From contig JACVTC010000119.1 in assembly GCA_016946835.1 (NCBI GenBank), positions 506,501-570,500 of the forward strand: a DNA stretch of 64,000 bases, in the 5' to 3' direction. The translations under genes were made by a program, and so were the position numbers. Of the stretch, positions 1-11,049 are shown in pieces. The notes beneath the pieces are model-generated. The model saw nothing but the letters and a program-made list of their open reading frames with translations, was not told where the DNA came from and ran no database searches. How positions within the stretch are numbered: the stretch's first letter is position 1; every line of letters starts with the position of its first letter. The stretch is from Neocallimastix lanati (nom. inval.). Its lineage: Eukaryota > Neocallimastigomycota > Neocallimastigomycetes > Neocallimastigales > Neocallimastigaceae.

Positions 1-830
1 TTTCTATTTTCAACATTTTGATTAATATAATTATGAGTAGGCTTTATATTATTATTAAATTTTTGGTAATTATTGTTGTGACTATTATTTATATTATTAT
101 TATATTTTTGGTAATTATTGTTGTGACTATTATTTATATTATTATTATATTTTTGGTAATTATTGTTGTGACTATTATTTATATTATTATTCTTATTATT
201 AAATGTATTATTTTTATTATAAGTACTTGTATAATATGTTCCATAATTATTTTGAGTGTTAGATTTTATTTTTCTTTTGTTTGGTTCTGCTTTTTCTTTA
301 GATCTATTTGATTCTACTAATTTATATATCTTCTCCTTTTTAGACGTTATTTGCATTGCATCTTTTAAGTTTTGAGGTTCTGCTTCTAATAAAGCCTCAT
401 AGGTTCTAGTTAAAGTCCGAAATGCATTAATATAATAAGAGATTATAACTTCCTTATTTAAATCAATTCTAATTTTATTTAAAAGTGTTTCAAACCTTAT
501 GTTGAATTCTGCAACACTTTCACCTTTCTTAATTGTAGCTGTTGAAAGTTCTAATAACCTTGAATTTTTAGGAAGAGGTCCCTTGTAATGTTCCTGTAAT
601 TTACTTATAATGGTATCATATTTATCTGGGGTAGTCTTATTTAATGAATTTATTACTATCTTTCTTGCAATACCAGTAGTAATTGAAATTAAACATTCTA
701 TCTTTTCTTCTTTGTCAATTTTATTGGAATTACACCAACGAGTATATGAGAAATTCCAATCATCAAATTCTACAGTCGGTTGTCCTAATATAGGAATTCT
801 GTTGAAATTAATTGATTTTAAATCGGACAT
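1..830 (-). CDS. LTR-retrotransposon gag, N-terminal part, open at the window edge
   Basis: A minus-strand reading frame starts at an ATG at 830-828 (MSDLKSINF...) and stays open to base 1, so at least 276 codons are visible. The first 190 residues look like the capsid-like gag domain of LTR retroelements: a 'VEFDDWNFSYTRW' opening, a helical middle, and 'KGESVAEFNIRFETLL', the usual gag motif before the last helices. After about residue 215 the protein becomes Asn-rich, with a 15-residue repeat. No CCHC knuckle is reached inside the window. The capsid-like helices favour Ty3/gypsy, but the clade is not certain. The visible part looks whole. The plus-strand frames over this stretch are antisense shadows. 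Confidence 0.7.
   Translation of the reverse strand, partial: MSDLKSINFNRIPILGQPTVEFDDWNFSYTRWCNSNKIDKEEKIECLISITTGIARKIVINSLNKTTPDKYDTIISKLQEHYKGPLPKNSRLLELSTATIKKGESVAEFNIRFETLLNKIRIDLNKEVIISYYINAFRTLTRTYEALLEAEPQNLKDAMQITSKKEKIYKLVESNRSKEKAEPNKRKIKSNTQNNYGTYYTSTYNKNNTFNNKNNNINNSHNNNYQKYNNNINNSHNNNYQKYNNNINNSHNNNYQKFNNNIKPTHNYINQNVENR
65..199. repeat. 45-bp tandem repeat, three copies
   Basis: Three 45-bp units start at 65, 110 and 155 and are almost identical. The length is a multiple of three, so on the minus strand each adds the same 15 Asn-rich residues (core NNNINNSHNNNY) to the gag tail. The near identity at synonymous sites points to recent slippage or unequal exchange. Confidence 0.85.
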
Positions 831-1790
831 TTTACTCTGGAATTTAGAAGTAATTTTGTTTTCTCTTTTATATAATTTATATACTTTATTTTATATAATA
901 ATTTATTCACTAACAAAATATTTATATATTTAAATTTAATTATTTAATCAATTTTTTAATTAATTAAAATTTTATATATTCAATTTCAATTTATTTATTC
1001 ATTCACTTATTATACGTTTCTTTAATTATTTTTTTTTCTTTTTTTTTTTTTTTTTTTTATTTATTTATTTAAGAACCTCGAATTATATATGTAGCAGTAA
1101 TAGATTTTCTTGGCGTTCTGATTATATTTTCGACCTCATTAGACTCTACTTACTCTCTTGTGCTGTTTTCATTCGACTGGTTATAAAGTTTTCCGTTTCT
1201 CTGGATCTCTCACCAAAGTATCGATATAACCAATCAATTACTCTCCAGTACAATTTTCAGTTCTGTCTAACCTCTACTCTCTATAATCAGGACCCAATAC
1301 TCTCTCTTGCTACTCTAATTTATATCTTATTAATCGCGACCTAGAGTCAAGCTCCAATAGTTTATGATTAATAAAATATAAACCTATATAATTCTTTAAA
1401 ATTAAAATAGAATTTTTTTTTTTTTTTTAAAATATAATATTTATCGTTTCCTTTCCTTATAGTTGTCGTTCTTTTCCTATTTATTTATTATTTTCTTCTT
1501 AATATAAATGGCTTTCTTCCCAATATTAATTTAATTTTTATTTATTATATTATTATTATATTATTATATATATATACATATATATATTTTTATTTTTAAT
1601 TTTAAATTATGAATTTTTATACTAGTTCATACTCTAGTTTTTATTTTTAATTATTATTATATAATAAATATTATTTATCCTTTATTTTATTATTATGAAT
1701 TTTTATACTAGTTCATACTCTAGTGTTAATAAATAATACTTATTAATAATAAGTTAGCTGCCTCTCCGGTTCGAAGGACCACTGATAAAT
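831..1790 (-). mobile_element. Probable 5' leader/LTR region of the gag element
   Basis: This stretch lies upstream of the minus-strand gag. It is clearly richer in G+C than its surroundings between 1070 and 1380, with no reading frame of note. Near 1758-1783 the minus strand reads TGGTCCTTCGAACCGG. That looks like a primer-binding or leader-start sequence of LTR elements; this is my recollection of such elements, not a proven match. A 28-bp segment is repeated at 1611-1638 and 1697-1724. LTR ends were not resolved, so the extent is approximate. Confidence 0.3.
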
Positions 1791-2014
1791 TTTAGAAATT
1801 ATCTTAATTTTAATATAGAATTAAAAAGTGATAATTTCAATTTATTTTAATAATAACTGTATAAGTTATTTATGAATTAAAAATGTTTTATTAAAAATAA
1901 CACTAAAAATTGATTTATTAGAACACTTGTTTTCTAATATTTTATTTTATAAATCTTTTATTAAAATTTATTAACCATTATAAAAATTAAAAGTGATTAT
2001 TAAAATTATAAAAT

Positions 2015-2046
<32 letters not shown>

Positions 2047-3266
2047 TACATGAAATATTTACAAGTATTTATATTTTTCTTTAAAATTAAACTATTTATA
2101 ATTTATAAATAAAAAGAATAATTAAATAAAATAAAAGTAATAAAATTAATAATAAAATAAATATTTAATGATAAAATAAATAAATTTGTTTATTATAAAA
2201 ATAATTAAAAATATTTTGTTATTTAAATTAATTAATTTTGTTATTATAAAATTACTATTTAATTATAAAATTAATTATAAAAATTATTATAAAACTAATT
2301 ATAAAAATTAATTATTTTATTTTAAATTTAATCTTAATATTTTTATTTCTTTCTTATCTGAGTATTTATATAATTTTTAATTTATTCGATTTATTTAATT
2401 AATTAATTAATTTTTTTTTTCATTTTATTTTATTAAATTATTATTAAACTTGGCTAAGGTTAGTTTCGATTTTATGTATAATATATTTTTAAGATTTATT
2501 AATTTTGTTATTTATCAGAATGATAAAAATTTGATACGATATTTTATTTATGTATCTAAATTAATATTTATTTATGGGCAATGACAATAAGGAATTATGA
2601 CAAAATAATATATTCTAATATTAAATAGAAATAACACATACAATAATACAAATTAAAGTAATAAATATATCTTTTTAATGTTCTCTTTATTTATTATTAA
2701 TTATTAATTATTACATCAATTATTATTATTATTACTCTTTTATATAAATATTATAATTAATTATCTCAAATATATATAATATCTCTTAACTATACTAAAA
2801 TAAAATATAAAAATAGCTATTTATGTGAATTAATTTATCATCATAAGTATAAATTTATAAATAAAAGAATTCTCCGTTTAATAATTATTATTATAAAATT
2901 ATATATATTATTATAAAATTATTGCTGACCAATAATATTTAAGTATTTCTTTAACCTAAAGAATCTACCTAAATACCATTTTTATAGTGGTCACGTATCA
3001 AGAAATTTTGTAACAGATACATGGTAACTTCAAGCCTATCCAATGATAGTTCTTTTGTTACGTAACGTATCTCTAAACAGCTAGCAATTTCGGCTAATCA
3101 AATAAAATCTTTTATTACTTTCGTACATTAAATTTTATTATTTTATAAATAATTATATAGTTAAATATTTATTTAAATATATTTTATTTAGTGATTAGTA
3201 AACTAAGTTAAATTAAATTATTTACCAATCATAATATTATTGACATGTATAAATAATAATTGAACT
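1791..3266. other. AT-rich intergenic DNA, no gene seen
   Basis: Mostly A/T tracts and short TAA/TTA repeats. A slightly less AT-rich patch at about 2930-3110 may be an old element fragment, but it shows no reading frame or recognisable motif. Confidence 0.6.
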
Positions 3267-3565
3267 TGTAACTGTAACGCACTATCGTTACTATTAGCGT
3301 AAATTGTTATTATAAATATTAATATTAATAAATAAAATTATAATTATTAAATAAAAAATATTACTCAGTGTAAGCCCAGTAACTGATAACAAATAGAGTT
3401 ATAAAGTACTGCGCTATACTCTTGTGTAAAAAGAAATAATAATTATAGAATTAATTAATTTAGTATTTATTATTAACAACTCGAATAGAGAGGTGTTAAG
3501 TTATCTTAGCCTTTAGATTTAGTTATTATTCGTTATTTTAGTTAATAATAAACTTACCTTTTACA
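3267..3565 (+). mobile_element. LTR-like sequence, family shared with 23248-23936
   Basis: The segment starts TGTAACTGTAACGCAC and ends TTTTACA. It is then followed after two bases by TGGTA, the usual start of an initiator-tRNA-type primer-binding site. Blocks match the sequence at 23248-23936 in the same order: the start, the 'CGTTACTATTA' block, the 'CGAATAGAGAGGTGTTA' block, and the end. No gag or pol follows within 2.7 kb, so it is probably a solo or orphan LTR fossil. Confidence 0.6.
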
Positions 3566-3594
3566 AATGGTAGACTCGGGGTTGACACTTAGAT

Positions 3595-3645
3595 ATTTAA
3601 AATCAAGCAGGGGGGGACGGGTATTACCCTGCTTTGATTTTAAAT
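3595..3645. other. GC-capped hairpin just past the LTR
   Basis: The arms read TTTAAAATCAAGCAGGG and, on the other side, CCCTGCTTTGATTTTAAA. They pair over about 17 bp with one bulged A. The loop region carries a run of seven G followed by GACGGG. It lies about 30 bp after the LTR-like 3' end, so it may be part of the retroelement leader. Confidence 0.6.
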
Positions 3646-4597
3646 AAAAAAAAAATTATTTCTTTATTAAAAGTTATTTATTTTTTTTTTTATTAATATA
3701 AAATTTTATTATTTAAAGTACACATATTTAATTTTTAAGAAATTGTTACAATATTTATATTTTTTTATAAATTTAAAGTATAATTAATTGTTTATAATTT
3801 AAGTAATTTTATAGAATTATTGAATTAATTTTATATCAATAATTCATTTTTGTTTTAATTTTTATAAATATAATAATATAATATTCAAATATAATTTAAT
3901 TAAAAATAATTATAAAATAAATATATAGAAAATAGTTTTTACTATTTTCTTTAATATTTTTAAGTTAAATAAATTGTTTTTAAAGATTAATATAATAAAT
4001 TTAATAATCTTTAATTATTTTAAATAATACTTGTAATTATTTTCAAAATAAAATAAAATTTTTATAATATTTAATTAATAAATTTGATAATATTTAAATA
4101 ATAATTTTTATAATAAGTAATAATTTTTAATAATAATTTTTAATAATAAATTTAATTAATAATCTTAATAATTTTATAATAATATTTAATAGTTATAATA
4201 TATAAATTTTTATAATAATATTTAATAATTTTAATAATTTTATAATATTAATAATTTATAATAATTTTTAGAATAATATTTAATTAATAATTTTAATAAT
4301 TTTATAATAATTTTTATAATAATATTTAATTAATATTTTTAATAATTTAGTATCTTAAAAGTATAATTTTAATATTTACAATTGTATTTTAATATATACA
4401 TATATTTAATAATATAACAATAAAGTGATTAATTAAAATTTATTTACATTATTTACAAATTAAAATTAATTTATATCAAAATAAATTAAATTTACAATGA
4501 GGTTTAGGTTATGAAGAATATAGGAAAGTACAATTTAGTAAAGAATTATTAATAATAAAATAAAGGTTATTAATTCATTCTTTACCACAAATTTGTA
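3646..4597. other. AT-rich DNA, nothing recognised
   Basis: Nearly pure A/T sequence with short TAATAATTTT-type repeats and no credible reading frame. Confidence 0.6.
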
Positions 4598-4676
4598 AAA
4601 AGAATTTTTGGTATAGCGGTTAGAGCTATAGCCATGGATCAAACTACTCGAGTTCGACTCACACATATTCTTAAAT
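4598..4676 (+). ncRNA. tRNA-like sequence (degenerate tRNA or SINE head)
   Basis: An A-box-like GGTATAGCGGTTAGAGC is followed about 30 bases later by a B-box-like GAGTTCGACTC. Flanking AAGAAT and ATTCTT can pair as a six-base acceptor-like stem. The T-stem has only about three pairs and the anticodon arm does not fold well, so this is not an intact tRNA. A tRNA-derived SINE or decayed tRNA fits best. Confidence 0.4.
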
Positions 4677-5209
4677 TTTAATTATTTTATTTTCATTGTT
4701 CTAGACAATTCCTTCTGTATTTTCTTTACAGAATTTAATAGAAATTCTTAATTATTAAAATAATTTTTTTATTCTATTTTATTCCTTTTATCTATTAGTT
4801 TCTATTTTTACGGTTAAATTCAGTTTTGAAAGAATTTTCTAAAATTTTGAAGATTCGAAATTTTACAAAAACTGTTTTTCCAAAAAAATATAAATATGAG
4901 TAAATTTTTCGTTAAAAATATTTTCTTCGTGCTTTTATTAATTGATTAATTAATAATAAGTAATTTGATATATTACAATATTAATTGATTAATTAATAAT
5001 TAAATATTTTAAATAAATTTATCTTTAAAAAAAAAAAAAAAAAAAATTAAAATTATTAAATAAAACAATTTCTAACAAAACATTTTTTTACTTATTATTA
5101 ATATTCAGTGTTGCCTATTGTTTTTTCCTATTTGAGTGTCCCTCTCGTTACAAGAAAAGCACCTATTACTACCATACAATACCTGGCACTGAATTCAAGA
5201 ACCCTTTGG

Positions 5210-5388
5210 ATCTACTATTTTTTTTAAATATCTACCTTTTGGATCTTTTATTCTTTTGGAAATTTTTACCTCTTGGATCTACTATCCTTTGGAAGTATTT
5301 ATCTCTTTGAATCTACTTTTTGGAAATATCTACTTAAGGAACCCCTGTTAAGGAACCCCTGTTAAGGAACCCCTGTTAAGGAACTCTG
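5210..5388. repeat. Degenerate 25-30 bp repeats, then a 14-bp tandem repeat
   Basis: Between 5210 and 5333 the motif TTTGGATCTAC / TTTGGAAATATCTAC recurs at intervals of roughly 30 bp. From 5334 to 5388 the unit TTAAGGAACCCCTG repeats about four times, the last copy being degenerate. The surrounding 5100-5770 is richer in G+C than its neighbourhood and probably belongs to an old element leader or LTR. No frame was found. Confidence 0.6.
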
Positions 5389-5899
5389 TCATTTTAGAAT
5401 CATAACTTTTTAGTACTCTTTCAAAATTATACATGAATTTTAATATCTTAAAAGAAAACTTTAGATTACTCTACCTATTATTCGTTTTAATTACTACTTT
5501 CTTTATTCAAACGGTCATCCTCGGAATTCGTATAATAAATCTTGGAACTAAATACGTTGTTCTCCTAATAATAGAAGAAATTATTACGTTAATACTTAAT
5601 TAATACAATCAAGGAAAGTCTTGTATAACACTTCCTTATTTTTAAATTTTAAACCTTTTGTTTATATACTTTTCTAAGTACGTTACCGACCCTCGCTGGT
5701 AGGCTGAGGCGTAAGTCCTACATTGCAGCTCTTCGGTTGATAAACTGAATGAACAGTGGTGCGGAAAAGAAAAGAAACAAAAGATTTAATACCTTATATT
5801 TTTTTAAAGTTAATTTTAATTGCTATATTATTCTTTAACGAATAATAAAATAAATAATAAATCAATTTAAAAATATTTGTAAAAAGTAAACAAATTTAC

Positions 5900-5949
5900 G
5901 AAATTAATATTTGAGTATAGACAGTATAGGCTTGCCAAATATTAATTTC
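5900..5949. other. 14-bp perfect inverted repeat
   Basis: GAAATTAATATTTG at 5900-5913 is the exact reverse complement of 5936-5949, with a 22-nt spacer. It sits between the GC-richer patches at 5700 and 6000-6170. No function is assigned. Confidence 0.6.
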
Positions 5950-6087
5950 ATATACTCTTATTTACTATTTTGCAAAAATTTTGTAGATAGTAAACGCGGG
6001 TATCTCAAAGGAGCCAACCTTTGACAATTAGGTTTATAACACCTAGAACTGTAAAACCTTCAACGCTTGAGGGTAACTACACACTTC

Positions 6088-6170
6088 AACAGGTGATAGT
6101 TTGTTCACTCGCGCATAAAATAAGAGGTGGGTCAGGTTCGATCCCTGATAAAACCCTTGTCATTCTTGCA
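6088..6170 (+). ncRNA. tRNA-like sequence with an intact T-arm
   Basis: At 6132-6148 TCAGG-TTCGATC-CCTGA forms a perfect five-pair T-stem with a canonical seven-base T-loop, which is also a good pol III B box. Upstream, GTGATAGTTTGTTCACTCGCG resembles a D-arm/A box. The anticodon arm (CTC..GAG with a long loop) and the acceptor stem do not close properly. It is best read as a tRNA pseudogene or SINE head, 205 bp upstream of the gag ORF. Confidence 0.45.
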
Positions 6171-6372
6171 AAGTGACGTTAAAATTATATAGTTTTTATT
6201 TTTTATTTTAGGCTTTTATAAATTTGTTCGCCTACTTGTTATAAGTAACAGAATTTGTTTTTTATTGTTGTGATTATATTCTAGTTACTTGATTATTATT
6301 CCTGTAAAAAATTGATTTATTATTTCATTAATTACTATTTGAAAATAATTTTAAATTAAAACATACATAAAG

Positions 6373-7428
6373 ATGGAACAAGACAATTTTACTGATAATA
6401 ATTCTACTTTTAAAACTGGTTTTTCTGGAGACCGTCGTTTCTTTAAAGGTTTTCTTGCTAAGATAGAGTTAGTTTTTATGCTCTATCCCGACAAATTTGC
6501 TGACGATAAAACAAAAATTGTATATTTAATAACTCAACTCTATGGTTCTGCTATGAATTGGCCCGCATCTTTAATAGAAAACCAAGATGCATGCTTGAAT
6601 AATTATGAAGCCTTTGTTGGAAGACTTAAAGCTATGTTTGGGAACAATGATGCTACCTTCGTAGCAAATCAAAAGTTACGAACAATAAAACAAAAGCGAC
6701 TTGGAGATATAAGAAGCTATATTTTGGAATTCAACAAGTATGCTGATGAGTCTTCTTGGAATGAAGAAGCTAAAATGGATGCATTCATTGCTGGTCTACA
6801 GGATCAAATAGCTACCAAGATACTTGAAATGTTCCCTGGACCCCAATCCCTTTATGCTCTACAAACAATTGCTGTTAGACTTGATTATCGACTTTCAACC
6901 AGAAGACAATTCTTCAATCCTCGAAATCATTCAAATAATAACAATAATAATAGAAGAATCCCATCGGTAACACTTTCACCACGAAGTGGTATCATTGATG
7001 ATTTCCTATATTATAGAAATTTAAATAATAATTCATTAACTAATGAAAGTTTAAATATCACAAAAGATTACTTTGAATTTAAGTATAGCCTTTTACTTAA
7101 AGAGAAAAAAATTATAGAAAGATTTCTTAATGAAATGAATGAGATACATAAACATTATGAAAAATGTTTTTATAATAACAGGAAAACAACGAAAGATAAA
7201 TTTTATGAAAATTACCTTATAAATAACTTAAATTATATATATCAAAAAGGATATGAATTTAATCAATACAATATAGAAATAGAAGAAAAAATAAGAAATA
7301 TCGCTATTAAGATCAATGAAACCGGTGGTAACACATTTAATGCTGTTTATAATTATAACCAGGATGATACATTTCTTCCTGTTCTTAATAATAATGAATA
7401 TTTAAAAGCATTAAATGAGAAATACTAA
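6373..7428 (+). CDS. Gag-type capsid ORF with a non-gag C-terminal half
   Basis: A 351-residue open frame from ATG 6373. Residues about 10-175 read as an LTR-retroelement gag domain (Ty3/gypsy-like). They include FSGDRRFFKGFLAKIELVF near the start, the 'INWP/MNWPASL' type motif around residue 73, and 'KQKRLGDIRSYILEFNKYA' near residue 118. After an Asn-rich stretch (residues 187-193) the protein does not continue into a CCHC knuckle, protease or RT. About 150 Lys/Asn/Glu-rich, coiled-coil-like residues follow and end at a normal stop. It looks whole, and nothing downstream resembles pol. Either this is a retroelement remnant whose end fused to other coding DNA, or a gag copy taken over by the host. 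The sequence alone does not decide. Confidence 0.6.
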   Translation: MEQDNFTDNNSTFKTGFSGDRRFFKGFLAKIELVFMLYPDKFADDKTKIVYLITQLYGSAMNWPASLIENQDACLNNYEAFVGRLKAMFGNNDATFVANQKLRTIKQKRLGDIRSYILEFNKYADESSWNEEAKMDAFIAGLQDQIATKILEMFPGPQSLYALQTIAVRLDYRLSTRRQFFNPRNHSNNNNNNRRIPSVTLSPRSGIIDDFLYYRNLNNNSLTNESLNITKDYFEFKYSLLLKEKKIIERFLNEMNEIHKHYEKCFYNNRKTTKDKFYENYLINNLNYIYQKGYEFNQYNIEIEEKIRNIAIKINETGGNTFNAVYNYNQDDTFLPVLNNNEYLKALNEKY

Positions 7429-7559
7429 TTAGTCGTTTAAATATATACTATTTTAATTGCTTTAATTTTATTAAAGCATGAAATAGTAATGGAAAAAAAA
7501 AAGATGAAAATTTTTTATTACCATATTTTATCAAACAGTATTAATTTTTATATATATAT

Positions 7560-7594
<35 letters not shown>

Positions 7595-8544
7595 CATGGA
7601 AGTTATTGGTACTAGGAAATGATGTTTTATTTTATTTAAATTTGTTTGGATTTGGTTAAACATGGTTAACCAAATTGAACAATAATAATTTAAAAATGTA
7701 ATTTTTTAGAATTGATGAATACATTGCTTACATTTATTATTATTATTTTTGCTCACATTTATTATTATTATTTTTTTTTAAAGTATTTTAATAAAAAATT
7801 ATTATTTTTATTATATATATATAATATATATAAATTTTATTTATATAAAAAAATATATGTATATATATATATATATATTTATTTTATTTATATAAAAAAA
7901 AAATATATGTATATATATATTTATTTTTTTTTTAAAAATATTTTAATATTAAATATTTCTTTATAATTATAAAATATTTATTTTTTTTAAAATATTAAAA
8001 TGTTAAATATCTTTTTTTATTCAATTTATATGAATTATTATTATTTTAAACCTTGAATAAAAAGATAATAATATATTAAATATAATTTTTATTTTTATTT
8101 TATGTCTTTTAGATATAAAAAATATTTGTAGATATAGCACTTTAAATTTTTTTTTTCTTTAAATAATTGAAAAAAAAATTAAAATAAAAATTACTAAATT
8201 AAATAAAAAGTTTTTAAAAAAGATATTAAAATTATAATATTTTACTAATATATCTTATTTTAAAATTATAATATTTTATAAATATAATCTATTTTAACAA
8301 AAATTAATATAAAATAATAAATATCAATTTAGCATTAAAATTATAAATTTTCGGCTTTTAATATCAAGTTTGATTTTCTTTAATATATATATATATATAC
8401 ATTTTATGTAATAGAAGTTATTAATATATAATATATTTAATTTTATATAATTTATAATAGTTATACAATAATGAAGCATATTAAAAATTAATTTTATATT
8501 TTTAATTAAAAAAAAAATTAAAAAAAAAAAAAAAAAAAGCAATA
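7429..8544. other. AT-rich DNA with a long poly(A) run
   Basis: Contains an A run at about 7563-7593, after the gag-type ORF, and many AT microsatellites. The small frames here are low-complexity Ile/Tyr/Phe/Lys strings without coding character. Confidence 0.6.
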
Positions 8545-9040
8545 AAGAATTTTCCAAACCAATGGAAAAAAAAATTGATTCATCTCCCCTTTAAAAAATA
8601 TCGAAAGTATTCGTTAATACCAACAACATTACTTTAAAATTATAATTCTAAAATTTGGTTGTATATGATGGTATGTTCTGATTTCTTTTTTGAATTCAAT
8701 AAAATTTAATGTGAATCCTAGTATAAATCAAATGTGAAAAATTTTTTTTTTATTATTTTACGTCTTACTGAAGATGTCAATTTAGCTATAAAAGGTAATG
8801 CATAGGAGTTTTTAATTGTAATATCGTTGAGTTTTCAATAATCAGAGTACATTCTTCATTTTTCTTTTGAATGAAATAAAATTGGGAATGTCTATGGGGA
8901 GTGAGAAGGAATAATTAAACTTTCATTAAATAATGAAAAAATTTCATTCATTCTTTAAAATGTATAAATGGTCTTCATGGGTTAAATTCTTTGGGTTTTT
9001 TCAATAGTTGTAATAATATAGAATGAATGTAGTTCAAAAT
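8545..9040 (-). mobile_element. Decayed Ty3/gypsy reverse-transcriptase fragment
   Basis: The minus strand shows, across frames, the order of the N-terminal half of a Ty3 RT: a PILF-like block, an 'IDYRKLN'-like block, 'ITIKNSYALPFI', then a 'FTFDLY' block corresponding to 'FTKLDL', and a 'GLENS' block near the end. It is strongly broken (several breaks) and surrounded by AT-rich DNA, so it is an old fossil. Confidence 0.5.
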
Positions 9041-9055
9041 TTGGTGTTATTAATT

Positions 9056-9125
9056 GTGATATTGTAGTAGCCATGTAATTTCTATATTTAGTGATATTGT
9101 AGTAGTCATGTAATTTCTACATTTA
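9056..9125. repeat. 35-bp tandem duplication
   Basis: Two copies (9056-9090 and 9091-9125) of GTGATATTGTAGTAGCC followed by ATGTAATTTCTA and TATTTA differ at about two bases. Confidence 0.75.
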
Positions 9126-9590
9126 GTTAAATAGCAATTCAAATACTAAAGATTTTATGATTTCTTTTAATGTTAATAGTAAATCCTGAAATTAAGAATT
9201 ATTTTTTTTAAATTTTTTTTAAATTTTTTCTTTTTTTTTTTTTTATTTTTTGTTTTTTTATTCATTTTCAAATATGTATAATTTTTGTTTGTATTTTGTT
9301 TAATTGGTATTATTTATATTTTATTATTAAATTATAAATAATTTTTCATAAAAAGTTATTCATAATTTAATAATAAAATAATTATCAACATCTATAAAAA
9401 CAAATAATAAATTAATTTGTAGTGTAAAATAATAATATTCTTTATTATTATTATTATTATTATTTCATTCCTACCAATAAATTAAAGTATATTTTAAGTT
9501 ATTAACTATCATCATAACCAAAAATTTAAATCCTATTTATGGCAGCATCAAATTAATATAAAGTTTTGAATACAAAAAAATAAGATTAAG

Positions 9591-9837
9591 ATAGTTAAAT
9601 TATAGTTAAATTAAATTAATGTCTAAATAAAATATGTAAAGTTTATTTAATATAAAAAATAAAAATACATAAATATACATTAAAAAAGTTACCTGTTTAT
9701 ATAATTTTTGAATAAAATATATAGTTAAATTATAGTTAAATTACATTAATGTCTAAATAAAATATGTAAAGTTTATGTAATATATATAATATAAAAAATA
9801 AAAATACATAAATATACATAAAAAAGTTATCTGTTTA
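9591..9837. repeat. Duplication of about 110 bp
   Basis: 9591-9699 and 9721-9837 share one AT-rich segment (ATAGTTAAATTATAG ... AAGTTACCTG) with a small insertion in the second copy. No gene is inside. Confidence 0.7.
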
Positions 9838-11049
9838 CAAATTAAAAAAAAAAAATTAATATTTTGTGTATTGGATTAAAGTTTTTAAAGTGCAATAAAT
9901 ACTTTTAAATATTAAATATGTCATATTTAAAATTAGTATAAAACGTGCTAAGATAAATACAAATTGTTTATTATTTATTTTTTTTTTTTGGATACAAAAA
10001 AAAAAATTTAATAATTATTAGTATAATATATATATAATTATTATGGAACAATAGATAGTATGGAAAATAACTAAAAAATAAATAAACAAAATAAAAATCA
10101 CTGATATATATTTTTTTTAAAAATATTATTGTATTGGATACAATAAAATATATAAAATTTTTACATGTTATAATTTATTTCATTAAAACCATTAAGCACA
10201 TAAAACCTTAAAAAGGTAAATAAAACATTCTCAAAAATTAATATAAAATGTGCTAAGATTGATAAAAAATATTTACTATTTTTAGTTTTCAAATGTTATT
10301 TAAATAATTAATGTTATTGATAAATAAACACTATTACATAACATTTTTATGATAGAAAATACTCCTAGACCATAAGAATATTACAGCATAGGTAAATGAA
10401 TAAAAAAAAAAATACAAAATCTTTTAAAAAAATTAAATTGATATATATAAAAACAAAGTGTATATATATATATATTTATTATTAATACAATAATATATTA
10501 ATCATATACATTAACAAAAATAATTTGAAGGTATAATTTCACGTTATATAGTTCCATTGTAAACATTTTTTTACAAAAAAAAATATAACAATATAAGAAA
10601 TATTATTTATCTATAGTGACATAATATATATTTTTATTATTTGCTTATTAAATCTTTTTAAAATATTTATAATTCACTCAATGTGCCAACTAATGTTAAA
10701 AATAAAAATAATATATGATTGTTATCTAACAAAATTATTAAAGCTGAAAATAATTTATCATAATTGCATAACTTAACAAATAGAATAATAGACAACTAAA
10801 TACTAAGTTGAAAATAATTGTAGTATAATTTGATAAAACAGAAGAATTAATGTTAAGTTGGAAACGCAACATAATAGTCAACTAACATTAATTTAATATG
10901 AGTAAACTAAAATTAAAAAAATTGAATAAATAATATATATATATAATATTTTTATGATAGTCAATTTTTATAATATATATAAAATAATAATTAAGCACAT
11001 GATAATATTAAATTTAATATATAACCACAACAAAATTGAAAAAGCCATA
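9838..11049. other. AT-rich DNA, nothing recognised
   Basis: Runs of A, TA dinucleotides and short degenerate repeats. No reading frame with coding character was found on either strand. Confidence 0.55.

Noticed and set aside
18-933. Plus-strand frames at 18-311 and 610-933
   Set aside because: They are antisense to the open gag frame on the minus strand; their Ile/Val/Leu-rich content mirrors Asn-rich codons.
4598-4676. A functional tRNA gene
   Set aside because: A and B boxes are present, but the anticodon arm and T-stem do not fold properly; the same holds at 6088-6170, 47166-47250 and 63537-63595.
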